A stretch of 44,012 nucleotides of DNA from Ancylomarina salipaludis (GCF_004122035.1 NZ_SAXA01000022.1:1-44012); one strand, 5' to 3'. Counted from the stretch's first letter, positions 1 through 8,382 are shown. The notes: generated by a model not told the origin, from the sequence alone. Program-made: numbers and translations.

Positions 1-574
1 TCAGCCTACTTTTTTTATATTCGGATACAGACTCTCCAGTCATCTTATGAAACTGTGCAGAAAGATACTGCACACTACTATAATCCATCAGATAAGCAAT
101 TTCGCTAAGGGTCAACTCATCCTGATCAACCAATTCTTTTATACGTTCAATCTTATTGAGAATAATATATCGCTCAAGCGTAATGGCTTCGTGTTTGGAA
201 AACATTTTAGATAATTGCTGATAACTAAGCCCTAATTTACCGACTAAATATTCTGACTTCTGCACAATTGAATCCACATTATTCATCTGATGAATCAATT
301 CAATTACAGCGGTTTTGATCTGCTCTACTATTTGCTGTTCATAACCAACTATTATCTCCATTCCATTGTCCTGAAGAATCTTATTGATTTTTTCTAAACC
401 TACTTGCTCCGGATTGTAACTAATAGTTGCCATTCCAATTTTGACTTGATCAATACGGATACCATTCTCCTCAAAAACCCTGCTTAAAACTCGCACACAA
501 CAATTACAAACCATATTTTTAATATAAATGGTCTCCGTATGCAGATTATCACTATTGAGTAGTAAGTTACGCAT
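1..574 (-). CDS. AraC-family regulator with N-terminal heavy-metal-associated (HMA) domain, partial
   Basis: The reading frame runs from the ATG at 574 to the window edge without a stop, so the C-terminal end is missing; 191 residues are visible. Residues 14-80 look like an HMA/CopZ fold with a MVCNCC motif (Cys23, Cys25, Cys26). Residues 100-191 look like an AraC-type double helix-turn-helix; the stretch LTLSEIAYLMDYSSVQYLSA is typical of the second helix-turn-helix. HMA domains bind Cu(I) or similar soft metals, so this is probably a metal-responsive regulator; the metal is inferred, not shown. Its targets, often metal efflux or chaperone genes, would lie outside the window. It is the last gene of a minus-strand series and is separated from the upstream lipoprotein gene by a hairpin. 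Confidence 0.85.
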   Translation of the reverse strand, partial: MRNLLLNSDNLHTETIYIKNMVCNCCVRVLSRVFEENGIRIDQVKIGMATISYNPEQVGLEKINKILQDNGMEIIVGYEQQIVEQIKTAVIELIHQMNNVDSIVQKSEYLVGKLGLSYQQLSKMFSKHEAITLERYIILNKIERIKELVDQDELTLSEIAYLMDYSSVQYLSAQFHKMTGESVSEYKKSRL

Positions 575-737
575 GAGAAAAGACTTAATTATAGTATTAA
601 ATTTAAGGCATTTAAATCAGATAAGGAATTAATCTTATTTCTACTAGTTTTTTTTAAACAGATTTATTTAAGGTCGTAATATATACAGAATCAAAAAAAG
701 ATTTAAAAAACCGACTTATCTAAGCGATTTTTCACTT

Positions 738-776
738 AAAAGAAAGAGTGTCTTATTTCAGACACCCTCTTTCTTC
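738..776 (-). terminator. Hairpin between the lipoprotein gene and the HMA-AraC gene
   Basis: Arms AAGAAAGAG-TGTCT and AGACACCCTCTTTCTT pair over about 14 bp with a two-base bulge. It lies just beyond the 3' end of the minus-strand lipoprotein gene. The following U tract on the minus strand is interrupted, so termination is plausible rather than certain. Confidence 0.55.
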
Positions 777-869
777 TAACAAGTGAGATTTAGTATATGA
801 GATCCATTATTTAACACTAAAAGACAGTCAATTAGGATCTAGTTATACAAGAAATATAGAATTTCATTC

Positions 870-2498
870 TTATATTCTTCCATTTCCACCTCGACCTTTT
901 CCTCCACCTGTTGAACCTCCATCATCGTCATCAGAAACTGTGTCATCACCTTTCCCATCTGGTTTGTTACCGTGAGTTGCTTCCTCAGGCACAAAATGAA
1001 AAGGAGAGAAACTTCCCCAGGTAATAGGCATATTATATACCCAGGTAGGCGTTAATTTTTCCCAAACCAAAAACTCTTCGTTATTGTGTACAACTTCAAG
1101 AGCCTGCACATAATCATCAGCCTGACATGCAAATCCAAGCGCTCCGGTTGTAAGCTGGTCTTCCTTATCAGTATACCTGTATATATCAATTGCATCCTGA
1201 GTTAATGGTTCAAGTCCCATTAAGATATTGTGCAAAATCATATTATCCTTAAGAACTTCTATGTGTGAACCGATTAAATCTCCAGTATCCGGATCGTAAT
1301 CTCCAACAATGCTGACATAATCCAAAAGAGTTTCCTGAAATTTTCTTCTATCATACTCAAAACTGGAATAATCTACGTAATATCTATATCTTGAATATTG
1401 ATGCTTATCTGTTTTGTCCATCATTCGAATCTCCTGTTCTACCGTAGGCAAAAAGCAATTAACCTGTGAGGCAGGCATATCAATTCCCGTTCCGATAACT
1501 TCCGGAATTCCCATAAATAAATTAACAAAAACGATCTCATCAATATTCAGTGTATTTGATTTATCAGATCCAGCAGAAATACAAGCTGCTGCCAAATTCA
1601 TGAGCAGTTGACATTCATCTCCATAAACCGACAGGTAGGAATAGGGCTGTGCTCCTGCATCCCAATCGTGATCAAATCTAAATTGAAAATTGAAACCACC
1701 CAAACCCAATTCCTCCTCGATTAGGAATTTCAAACCATTATCCTCTGCTGATTTCGTAAAACCATGCAGCAAAAGTTCCTTATAAATAGCCAAGTTCTCA
1801 AGAGGTGAATCAATCGGTTTATCTTCTTCCCCCAGAGCTATAGCAGCATCAGTTCGGAACATCATAATACGACCGCAAAAATCGCGAGTCACATTAGCAA
1901 CTGTACCATCTCCAAAATTCTTGATAACCTCAGCCAGCCGTTTTTCGATAACAGCAGTTGGTGATCGAATAATATCCAAACGACCAAATTCAATAGGTAC
2001 AATATAAGCTGCAACTTCAGGTAATATTTCCCCTTCAGCATCATAAAGTGCGATAACATTCTCATCTCCTACAACAAAACCATCTACAGGTTCAACAGTT
2101 ATCAATTCAGTCACTGGAACCGGGTCATCATCAGGAATTGGAGATGATTGATAAACAACATATCCTTCATCGTCACGAACTAGAACCTCCAGGGGGAAAG
2201 AAGAATTAAGTCGGGGATTCACAACATCAATTACCCCTTCAATCAAATTATCCTGATAATCGGTACGATATTTCAATTCATACAGAATTGGGACACCCCG
2301 ATTATCGCGTTCCATTTGCCATAAATCACCATACAGATCAGCTTGATCGACATCGGCCTGCTTACCACCTCTTTTCAGTTCATGACTTATAGTCTCAACA
2401 TTCTCTTCAATATCGATAGAATCATCCTGGCAAGCAGGTGTGAAAACTATCCCGATGATGAATAGTAAAACATAGAATGAAATTAAACGTTTTTTCAT
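870..2498 (-). CDS. Large lipoprotein of unknown function, probably surface exposed
   Basis: The 542-residue product starts with a lipoprotein signal peptide: a basic start, a hydrophobic stretch at residues 8-20 and a lipobox ending TPAC with Cys23. CQDDS follows the lipid cysteine; acidic residues here resemble the lipoprotein export signal that sends Bacteroidota lipoproteins to the cell surface (inference). The body is acidic with few recognisable motifs. Five further cysteines fall in the middle and C-terminal parts. The last 35 residues are low complexity: an Asp run, then a Gly-rich tail with Lys and Arg. I do not recognise a family. It is divergent from the LuxR-type gene at 2725, across a 226-bp gap with repeated 9-mers, which suggests linked control. 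Confidence 0.8.
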   Translation of the reverse strand: MKKRLISFYVLLFIIGIVFTPACQDDSIDIEENVETISHELKRGGKQADVDQADLYGDLWQMERDNRGVPILYELKYRTDYQDNLIEGVIDVVNPRLNSSFPLEVLVRDDEGYVVYQSSPIPDDDPVPVTELITVEPVDGFVVGDENVIALYDAEGEILPEVAAYIVPIEFGRLDIIRSPTAVIEKRLAEVIKNFGDGTVANVTRDFCGRIMMFRTDAAIALGEEDKPIDSPLENLAIYKELLLHGFTKSAEDNGLKFLIEEELGLGGFNFQFRFDHDWDAGAQPYSYLSVYGDECQLLMNLAAACISAGSDKSNTLNIDEIVFVNLFMGIPEVIGTGIDMPASQVNCFLPTVEQEIRMMDKTDKHQYSRYRYYVDYSSFEYDRRKFQETLLDYVSIVGDYDPDTGDLIGSHIEVLKDNMILHNILMGLEPLTQDAIDIYRYTDKEDQLTTGALGFACQADDYVQALEVVHNNEEFLVWEKLTPTWVYNMPITWGSFSPFHFVPEEATHGNKPDGKGDDTVSDDDDGGSTGGGKGRGGNGRI

Positions 2499-2536
2499 AG
2501 CATATCAGTTTTAATTGTTTATTATGAACTACAGAA

Positions 2537-2712
2537 TAACGTGTAACTAGGTACATTAAAGTTAGATATAGTTCATTTTTCAAACAATCCTCATTTTGTG
2601 CATTTCCTTCGAGTATTCTGATCACTACAAATCAACAGATTCACAACTGAATCTAAACAGATGGTAAAAAAAAACAATAATATTAGAAATTTAACGTGTA
2701 CCTTGAAAAGGT
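2537..2712. promoter_or_regulatory. Divergent intergenic region with repeated TAACGTGTA and a small dyad
   Basis: TAACGTGTA occurs at 2537-2545 and again at 2692-2700. A third copy, inverted as TACACGTTA, lies at 4788-4796 upstream of the DUF2059 gene. A short dyad, ACCTT-GAA-AAGGT, spans 2700-2712, 12 bases before the LuxR-type start codon. These could be binding sites for the adjacent regulator; that is inference from position and repetition only. Confidence 0.35.
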
Positions 2713-2724
2713 AACATCATAAGG

Positions 2725-3411
2725 ATGATAAAACCAACCAACATATCAATCTGCTATGATCAGCTTTTAGTCGCTGAAGGTTATAAAGCTATATTATCTG
2801 ATCAACAACAATTTCATATTTCTAATTTAATAGAAAATAACACTGATATTCTTACTAAAATAAAATCGACCGAAATAGATTTGTTAATCATCGAATTTTC
2901 AGACATAACCAAAGAGAATATTACATACATAAGCCACTTACATAAATCGCTACCGAGTGTGAATTTGCTTATTATATCAGGTATGATCACCAGTGAACTC
3001 TTATGCCCCTTAATTAAAGCCGTTGATGGGTATCTGTTAAGAACTTGCTCTTCAAAAAAATTAGTTTTAGCAATTCATGAAATCTTTGAAGGTCGAAAAT
3101 ATTTATGCTCTCAATTAATTCCAATCCTTTTAGAAGATAATCACGAGAATGACTTCAAAATAGATCTCTCTTCACGGGAAAAAGAAGTTCTGTCATTGCT
3201 ATATACCACAAAACACAATTCGGAAATTGCAGAAAAATTGAACATTAGTCAGACAACTGTTAGAACACACCTCAAAAACATTCGTCAGAAATGTGGTGAT
3301 AAAAATGAGATACAGTTAATGAGATATGCCTGTAATAAAAACATATTAAAAGAAAACAATATTCCTTTATGCCCCAACTGCAGGTTTTTTTGTAATGGCA
3401 AACACAAATAG
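2725..3411 (+). CDS. LuxR/NarL-type response regulator with altered receiver domain
   Basis: The 228-residue product has the two-domain NarL layout. Residues 5-125 follow the receiver pattern, but the phospho-acceptor position in the LLIIEF strand is Glu57 instead of Asp, and the N-terminal acidic pair is reduced to Asp12. Residues 148-210 form a LuxR helix-turn-helix (LSSREKEVL, then SEIAEKLNISQTTVRTHLKNI). A short tail carries CPNC at 216-219 and Cys223, a possible small metal site. A Glu at the acceptor position can mimic a constantly phosphorylated state, so control by a kinase is doubtful (inference). No histidine kinase lies next to it. It is divergent from the large lipoprotein gene, its most obvious candidate target. 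Confidence 0.85.
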   Translation: MIKPTNISICYDQLLVAEGYKAILSDQQQFHISNLIENNTDILTKIKSTEIDLLIIEFSDITKENITYISHLHKSLPSVNLLIISGMITSELLCPLIKAVDGYLLRTCSSKKLVLAIHEIFEGRKYLCSQLIPILLEDNHENDFKIDLSSREKEVLSLLYTTKHNSEIAEKLNISQTTVRTHLKNIRQKCGDKNEIQLMRYACNKNILKENNIPLCPNCRFFCNGKHK

Positions 3412-3643
3412 TACAAATGATGCCTAATTCAGGTTTAAAACTTTATCTTAACTCTGCACCTCTTTGGGTAAAAAAGCTTTAACTCTATAATTGGATTTTT
3501 TTATACGTTAACATCTCTGTTTGAAATTAGAACTACAAGGAAATTGTGTTATTCCGAAAAAATCTAATTCAAAAACAAGTCAAGAGAAATCAAAAGAAAC
3601 TAAAGCCCCTTAAATTTTGAAGAATAACAAAAACATTATTTTT

Positions 3644-3985
3644 TCACTTATCCTTAAAATTAATCGTGGTTTCAAAACCGCAATTTTTACAACGGATGGT
3701 CATCTCCTTAATCGAACAAATTCTTAAAAGGTAGTAAGACAGGCCCGCAAAAATAAAGGCCGAGACAGACATGCCCCAGAAAAATAATTCATCGTCAATA
3801 TAGATAATCGTTGAAAGAGCTTCGTAAAGACTAGTCATGGCTAAAATCAATAGAATAATGCCAAAACTTTTCCTTATAACAGGTCGGATGCCGATACATG
3901 TTTCGTTTAAGTGTTCCCAGTCTGATTCTAGCCCCTCTTTACATCTACACTTCGGATATACAATTGGTCGGTTAGAGTTATTCAT
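3644..3985 (-). CDS. Small membrane protein with two cysteine pairs
   Basis: The 113-residue product has CRC near residues 13-15, two hydrophobic segments at about 40-58 and 68-88, and a C-terminal CKNCG (around residues 100-104) followed by a short polar tail. The pattern is that of a zinc-ribbon-like protein anchored by a helical hairpin. I do not recognise the family. It lies 67 bases downstream of the DUF2284 gene on the same strand and may be cotranscribed with it. Codon use and start context look ordinary, so it is probably a real gene, but its function is unknown. Confidence 0.6.
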   Translation of the reverse strand: MNNSNRPIVYPKCRCKEGLESDWEHLNETCIGIRPVIRKSFGIILLILAMTSLYEALSTIIYIDDELFFWGMSVSAFIFAGLSYYLLRICSIKEMTIRCKNCGFETTINFKDK

Positions 3986-4052
3986 TATATCCAGCTATCC
4001 AGCCAATTTACAAAAAAACCGGGTCCATTGCCTGAATTATTTGATGAATGAA

Positions 4053-4634
4053 TTACCCGAAAGCCTTAACTAGTCTCTGCTGCAATTTACCCTTATCAAT
4101 TCTCTGATCAGATAAAATAGCCTGAACGATATACAAACTTTCAGGCATCTCCCCTTTCTTCCACTGCAATGAATCGTTGAATTTATCTTTTATAATTTCC
4201 GATATTTTTATCCCAAAAGATTCCAAAGAATGTCTTTTTTTATCCGGAAAATTACACGGGTTTCCTTTATCTCTGGAGCATGATTTACAATGCCAGCAAT
4301 GCCCCGAAATTAAAATTTCACAATCCGGAAAATCAGACTCAATTAACAACAAACTCTGATTGAAGCGTTTCTTCTGTGCATGATAAGCCTCAAGAGATTT
4401 ATCAAAACCCAGATTCTTATCTAAAGAAAGCTTGATTCCGATAACATTCACAAATTTGTACCGATTCAAATATTCAGCCATATCAAAATCGTGAGGCGGA
4501 CACGACCAAAAAGCACCAAAGTTTGGACACTTACTGCAATAACCTAATATCTCATCAGGAAAATAATATTGGAATACTTCCTGAATGGAATTTTCGGAAA
4601 TATGCAAACTGTAATTTGAAATCGTCTTAACCAT
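4053..4634 (-). CDS. DUF2284 family predicted metal-binding protein
   Basis: The 193-residue product is cysteine rich, with spacing typical of DUF2284: GYCSKCPNFGAFWSCPP in the first third, then GHCWHCKSCSRDKGNPCNFP in the middle. The second group resembles a ferredoxin-like cysteine ladder, so an iron-sulfur cluster is likely (known of the family only as a prediction). No signal peptide or membrane segment is seen, so it is cytoplasmic. The biochemical role is unknown. It is followed by the small two-helix membrane protein at 3644-3985. A TACTTTTG element on the minus strand (4667 to 4660) lies about 25 bases before the start and fits a Bacteroidota -7 box, though no good -33 box is visible. 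Confidence 0.82.
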   Translation of the reverse strand: MVKTISNYSLHISENSIQEVFQYYFPDEILGYCSKCPNFGAFWSCPPHDFDMAEYLNRYKFVNVIGIKLSLDKNLGFDKSLEAYHAQKKRFNQSLLLIESDFPDCEILISGHCWHCKSCSRDKGNPCNFPDKKRHSLESFGIKISEIIKDKFNDSLQWKKGEMPESLYIVQAILSDQRIDKGKLQQRLVKAFG

Positions 4635-4818
4635 CCTGTTTTATTAATTTGCTGAATAGCAAAAGTAGCGATTCACAAATAAACCCAGACAGCCTGCATT
4701 TGAAATCTTAAAACTAAAATTTTTATTTAACTCCTTTGTTTCCCATCTTTAAACATTATATTTATGATCAATTAACCACACATAAAATACACGTTAAAAA
4801 CAAACCAATATAAACTAA

Positions 4819-5265
4819 ATGAAAAAAACACTCTCAATTTTAGCATTCTTTGTACTATTCACTTTTACTTCGTTTGCACAAAATGATAAGGTTTATGAAA
4901 ACACCCTGTCCGAAATGTTTCAGGTATCAGGCTCAGAAGAAACATTTAAAGTAGCCATCAACCAAATGCTGGCAGCCTACAAAGGTCAATACCCTCAAGT
5001 ATCTGCAGAAATTTGGAACGGTTTGGAGTCTGAGTTTTTAAAATCGTCAATGGATGAACTTGTGGTGATGCTAGCCCCTGCTTATCAGAAACATCTCACT
5101 CAAAAAGATTTGCAAGAGCTTATCAAATTTTACAAAACACCAATCGGGAAAAAATTTGCCGAGAAAACACCACTACTCACCCGCGAAGCCATGCAAGTGG
5201 GGCAACAATGGGGCATGAAAATTGGTCAAAACTTTGCTGCCAAAATGAAAGAAAAGGGCTATTAA
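4819..5265 (+). CDS. Secreted DUF2059-family protein
   Basis: The 148-residue product begins with a clear Sec signal peptide (residues 1-20, ending SFA before QNDK). The mature part is helical. It contains the DUF2059 pattern: an early segment around QMLAAYKGQYP, then LAPAYQKHLTQKDLQELIKFYKTPIGKKFAEKTP. The motif in which a Tyr-Lys-Thr-Pro stretch leads into Gly-Lys-Lys is characteristic of this family of small periplasmic proteins. The function is not established. It stands alone: the next gene starts 95 bases on, behind a likely terminator. An inverted TAACGTGTA 9-mer lies 23 bases upstream of the start. Confidence 0.88.
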   Translation: MKKTLSILAFFVLFTFTSFAQNDKVYENTLSEMFQVSGSEETFKVAINQMLAAYKGQYPQVSAEIWNGLESEFLKSSMDELVVMLAPAYQKHLTQKDLQELIKFYKTPIGKKFAEKTPLLTREAMQVGQQWGMKIGQNFAAKMKEKGY

Positions 5266-5289
5266 TTTATACCTAGCCTCTGTATAGAT

Positions 5290-5322
5290 TGCTGCATCGT
5301 TTCATTACTTTGCAGCATTTTT
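5290..5322 (+). terminator. Rho-independent terminator after the DUF2059 gene
   Basis: TGCTGC pairs with GCAGCA across a 16-base loop and is followed by a run of T. The hairpin lies 25 bases after the stop. It also argues against reading the next gene from the in-frame alternative start at 5289. Confidence 0.6.
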
Positions 5323-5360
5323 CCGTTACAAATCACGCCTTACTATCTAAACTTAAAACC

Positions 5361-5741
5361 ATGAGTATCGTTCGATTAATGACATGCGACTCTGCTGTTG
5401 AAGCTAACCTCATCAAAGGTCGCCTAAAAAATGAAGGCATCGAAGCTTTTATTACCAATGAAAATTTCGCGAATTTGATGCCACATTATAATCGCATCAT
5501 GAATTCCGGCATCCAAATCATGATTAGCGATTTGGATTATAATAAAGCAAGTGAAATTTTAGAACTGAATACTAAACAAGAATGCATTTGCCCCAATTGC
5601 CAATCGACAAAAATAAAATTCAGTCTGGGCAAAAATAAAATCAAAAAGATCTTTATCATTCTCTTCTCACTCTTTATTGTAACACCATTCAACAATCTAA
5701 AAAGTGTGTACAAGTGTCAAGATTGTAAAACTGAATTTTAA
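5361..5741 (+). CDS. DUF2007-like signal-transducing protein with zinc-ribbon tail
   Basis: From the ATG at 5361 the product is 126 residues and opens with IVRLMTCDSAVEANLIKGRL, the usual start of DUF2007 (putative signal-transducing) proteins, a small alpha/beta fold covering residues 1-70. It is followed by CPNC near residue 77, one hydrophobic segment (about 95-110) and CQDC near the C-terminus. The two CxxC pairs flank the membrane segment and could together bind zinc. An in-frame start at 5289 would add 24 residues, but these fall in the preceding terminator and do not resemble the family, so I reject it. Function unknown. Confidence 0.78.
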   Translation: MSIVRLMTCDSAVEANLIKGRLKNEGIEAFITNENFANLMPHYNRIMNSGIQIMISDLDYNKASEILELNTKQECICPNCQSTKIKFSLGKNKIKKIFIILFSLFIVTPFNNLKSVYKCQDCKTEF

Positions 5742-5789
5742 TATCAGCAATCACAGGCTCTTTGAAACATCACGAAAAGCTCAACTGTC

Positions 5790-5822
5790 TTTGCATGGAA
5801 TAATTTCAATTTCCTAACTTCG
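5790..5822 (+). promoter_or_regulatory. Bacteroidota-type promoter of ybaK
   Basis: TTTG at 5790-5793 and TAACTTCG at 5815-5822 are separated by 21 bases, a close match to the TTTG-N19-21-TAnnTTTG form. Transcription would start near 5828, about 20 bases before the chosen ATG at 5847. Confidence 0.6.
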
Positions 5823-5846
5823 CCTCATCGATTGAAACAAACGATT

Positions 5847-6305
5847 ATGGCCAAAACAATTAAAACAAACGCACTGCGTATTCTGGATAAAAACAAAATC
5901 AAGTACGAGGCTAAAGATTCTTCAGGTTTGGGAAATTCGGATACTCCCGATGCAGATACCACACTCATTCACAAAACACTGGTTGCCCGTGGTGTGAGCA
6001 ACGAATTATATGTCTTTATTATTCCCCTTTCAAACGAGTTGGATCTTAAAAAGGCTGCAAGTGCTGCCCGGGAGAAAAAAATTATGATGCTTCCTGAAAA
6101 AGAACTATTGCCCAATACGGGCTACATTAAAGGAGGCTGCTCGCCTATCGGTATGAAAAAATCGTACAAAACCTTCCTCGAACTTGGTTCAAGCTTTATG
6201 GAACAAGTCATTGTAAGTGGTGGGAAGGTAAAGTTTAGAGTTAAACTTAAACCCACAGATTTAATACAGCTTATTGGAGCTGAAACGGCTGATCTTGTAA
6301 AATAA
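5847..6305 (+). CDS. ybaK: Cys-tRNA(Pro)/Cys-tRNA(Cys) deacylase YbaK
   Basis: The 152-residue product matches the YbaK/EbsC editing family, which hydrolyses Cys mischarged on tRNA(Pro) after release by prolyl-tRNA synthetase. The MAKTIKTNALRILDKNKIKY opening, the early VARG segment and the YIKGGCSPIGMKK core are family hallmarks. The GGCSPIG loop forms the substrate pocket. Length is normal for the family. I chose the ATG at 5847 over a TTG at 5832 because MAKT is the usual family start and the promoter sits just upstream. It is a single-gene unit, closed by a hairpin shared with the convergent gene. Confidence 0.92.
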   Translation: MAKTIKTNALRILDKNKIKYEAKDSSGLGNSDTPDADTTLIHKTLVARGVSNELYVFIIPLSNELDLKKAASAAREKKIMMLPEKELLPNTGYIKGGCSPIGMKKSYKTFLELGSSFMEQVIVSGGKVKFRVKLKPTDLIQLIGAETADLVK

Positions 6306-6308
6306 TTT

Positions 6309-6343
6309 GCAAAAAAAATCACTTCATATGATATGACGTGATT
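6309..6343 (-). terminator. Terminator between ybaK and the convergent small gene
   Basis: AATCACTTCATAT and ATATGACGTGATT form a 12-of-13 bp dyad. On the minus strand it is followed by eight T, so it is a strong terminator for the gene ending at 6370. It may also stop ybaK transcription. Confidence 0.7.
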
Positions 6344-6369
6344 CTCTTCATTCATCTTTTCTTTACCTC

Positions 6370-6684
6370 CTAATGGTTTTCATTCCACTTTTTACCCAGC
6401 ATAGAAAGATTCGCCTTCATCAAATCATCAGGCGACATGGCAATTCTAAATTCACAGAAAGCTTCAAAGTTTAAAAACCAAGGTTCTGCAATAGATGGGA
6501 TTGCAGATGCATCAGAAACCTCTGCAATCATAACAGCTCCACGGTTGCCGTCTTGTTCTGTAAAATAAATACTTTCCGGCTTGATCTCTTCAAGAATACG
6601 CCCGATTAAATCACCAGCTTTACCATTTCGAACCATTGAATTGAAGGGTTCAACCGGAAACATGACATTAACTAACATCTTCAT
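6370..6684 (-). CDS. Small conserved protein of unknown function
   Basis: From the ATG at 6684 the product is 104 residues: MKMLVNVMFPVEPFNSMVRN and so on, cytoplasmic, without membrane segments. The layout, a first strand MLVNVMFP, a helix with ILEEIKPE, a strand IYFTEQDG, then GAVMIAEV and a helix after a strand containing EF, fits a small ferredoxin-like (dimeric alpha/beta barrel) fold. I recognise the type as recurring in bacteria but cannot give a function. An upstream in-frame ATG at 6741 would add 19 hydrophobic residues that do not look like part of the fold. A second ATG two codons inside the chosen start is also possible. Confidence 0.65.
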   Translation of the reverse strand: MKMLVNVMFPVEPFNSMVRNGKAGDLIGRILEEIKPESIYFTEQDGNRGAVMIAEVSDASAIPSIAEPWFLNFEAFCEFRIAMSPDDLMKANLSMLGKKWNENH

Positions 6685-6839
6685 GACTATCAATTTTAAT
6701 TTATAAGACATTAAGGTACAAAATAAAGCAGTCAAGATCAATCATAAATCTCTCAAAATTAAGGCCCAATAAAATCGAGCACATCAAATCTCCGAATTCT
6801 TTTTTAGATTTGCAGCTTAAAACTTGCAAACCGAATCTC

Positions 6840-7805
6840 ATGAAAGATTTCAACAACAGATTACTAATGTGTGTAAAACAGGCTTTGCCATCAGGTTTAA
6901 AAACCTCATTATGGCTCATCAAACTCACACTGCCCGTCTCACTCGCTGTGCTCTTGTTGGACTATTTTGGATTATTGGTTATAATGGCTGAGTACACCAG
7001 TCCCATTTTCCAGTTGATTGGTCTGCCAGGCGTTGCTGCCATTGTTTTAATCACCAGCATTTTCACCAATATCTATTCGGTTGTCGCAGTACTCACCACT
7101 CTGGCTCTACCCGTTCGAGATGGTAGCATTCTGGCTGTCATGTGTCTCATATCCCACGGTTTCCTTATCGAAACAGCTATCCTGAAGAAAACAGGTTCAT
7201 CGGCTTGGCGCATGTTAATTCTTCGTCTCACTTCGAGCTTTATAGTCGGGGCCATACTCAACATGATACTACCAGGCCAGGCTTCGGAGGGGGCCTATGT
7301 TTATCAAACACAATATACCGAACTAAGCAAAGCTCTATTAGCATGGCTGCCCCAAATCGGAACAACACTCTTAAAAATTATCATCCTGGTTAATGCTCTG
7401 TTAATTGTACAGCGCTGTCTGGAAGAATTCGGTATTCTTAAATACTTAATCAAACCTTTGACTCCTCTAATGCAACTAATGGGGCTTCCTCCCAATGCGT
7501 CATTTTTATGGGCGGTAGGCAATACCATTGGTTTAGCTTACGGGTCAGCTGTCATGCTTCAAAAAGTTGAAGAAGGCCAGCTTAGTCGAAAAGAATGTGA
7601 TCTCTTGAATCATCACCTGTCCATCTCTCATTCTCAATTGGAGGATCCTTTACTCTTTGTCACATTAGGTTACTCTATTCCCGTTTTAATTATTCCTCGC
7701 GTTTTATTTGCTATTATCGTAGTTTGGCTGAGAAGAATTGAGAATGCTTTAAAGGAAAAAAAACATAAAGTAGTAAAAGTAGCCTACCAAAACACCCATA
7801 TTTAA
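6840..7805 (+). CDS. Nucleoside-recognition (Gate) domain membrane protein
   Basis: The 321-residue product is an integral membrane protein with about eight hydrophobic segments. It holds two Gate-like repeats, one in the first half (around LIGLPGVAAIVLITSIFTNIY) and one in the second (LMGLPPNASFLWAVGNTIGL). Such repeats occur in nucleoside transporters, FeoB and spore maturation proteins SpmA/B. The substrate cannot be told from sequence; a nucleoside or ion transport role is the usual guess. I chose the ATG at 6840 because the 10 residues added by a TTG at 6810 lie in a TAGATTTG -7-like element (6805-6812). It stands alone before the long leader of the glutamine synthetase gene. Confidence 0.85.
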   Translation: MKDFNNRLLMCVKQALPSGLKTSLWLIKLTLPVSLAVLLLDYFGLLVIMAEYTSPIFQLIGLPGVAAIVLITSIFTNIYSVVAVLTTLALPVRDGSILAVMCLISHGFLIETAILKKTGSSAWRMLILRLTSSFIVGAILNMILPGQASEGAYVYQTQYTELSKALLAWLPQIGTTLLKIIILVNALLIVQRCLEEFGILKYLIKPLTPLMQLMGLPPNASFLWAVGNTIGLAYGSAVMLQKVEEGQLSRKECDLLNHHLSISHSQLEDPLLFVTLGYSIPVLIIPRVLFAIIVVWLRRIENALKEKKHKVVKVAYQNTHI

Positions 7806-8382
7806 CAGTATTAAATCTCACTAATTGAATAAAACTTAAAAATAATGGGGTCTGTTTTTATTTAGACATGTTTTTGAATAAAATCGTGCACTTTCATCTC
7901 ATTAACTCACAAAAAATGACGTTTTGCATGGGGGTTGATCAAAACAAGGGTGTTTTTAGTGAAAAATACACAAAGACGGAAGATCACCTTATATCCAATA
8001 GGGATATAAGCTGCCAATAGTCCTACTTTCACACTTCACTGCCATTAAGAAGGGGGGCAATCCGAAAAATTCTTTTTTTTAGGAAGAAATCACCTTATAA
8101 CATGATGCTGTACAACAGTAAATCAGCCTATCATCAAGTAGTCATAAAACCAATACAAGCTCAATAAAATAGGGGCTTACAGGATGATTATCCTTTATTA
8201 CCGAAATCCGTAATTCTGCTTGGAAAGCAGGGAGGATCTCTTCTATTTTAGCAATTGAAAACAAGACTGAGATGCAAACATGCAATCGTTATAAATCACA
8301 CCTATTATTTAATGGGTCATTATTGAAAATTGCCTGCATCAGACAAATCTTAAAACACAAACATTAAATAAATAATCACGTC
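7806..8382 (+). promoter_or_regulatory. Long leader upstream of glutamine synthetase with several hairpins
   Basis: No gene is seen in these 577 bases. Three short perfect dyads point toward the glutamine synthetase gene: CTTATATCC/GGATATAAG (7988-8010), AGGAT/ATCCT (8181-8194) and CTGCTT/AAGCAG (8216-8230). The length and serial hairpins suggest a structured 5' leader or a complex promoter for nitrogen control. I cannot match it to a named riboswitch class. Confidence 0.35.

Noticed and set aside
7916-8020. 34-codon open frame in the glnA leader as a gene
   Set aside because: Too short and without recognisable features; kept only as a possible leader peptide in the findings.
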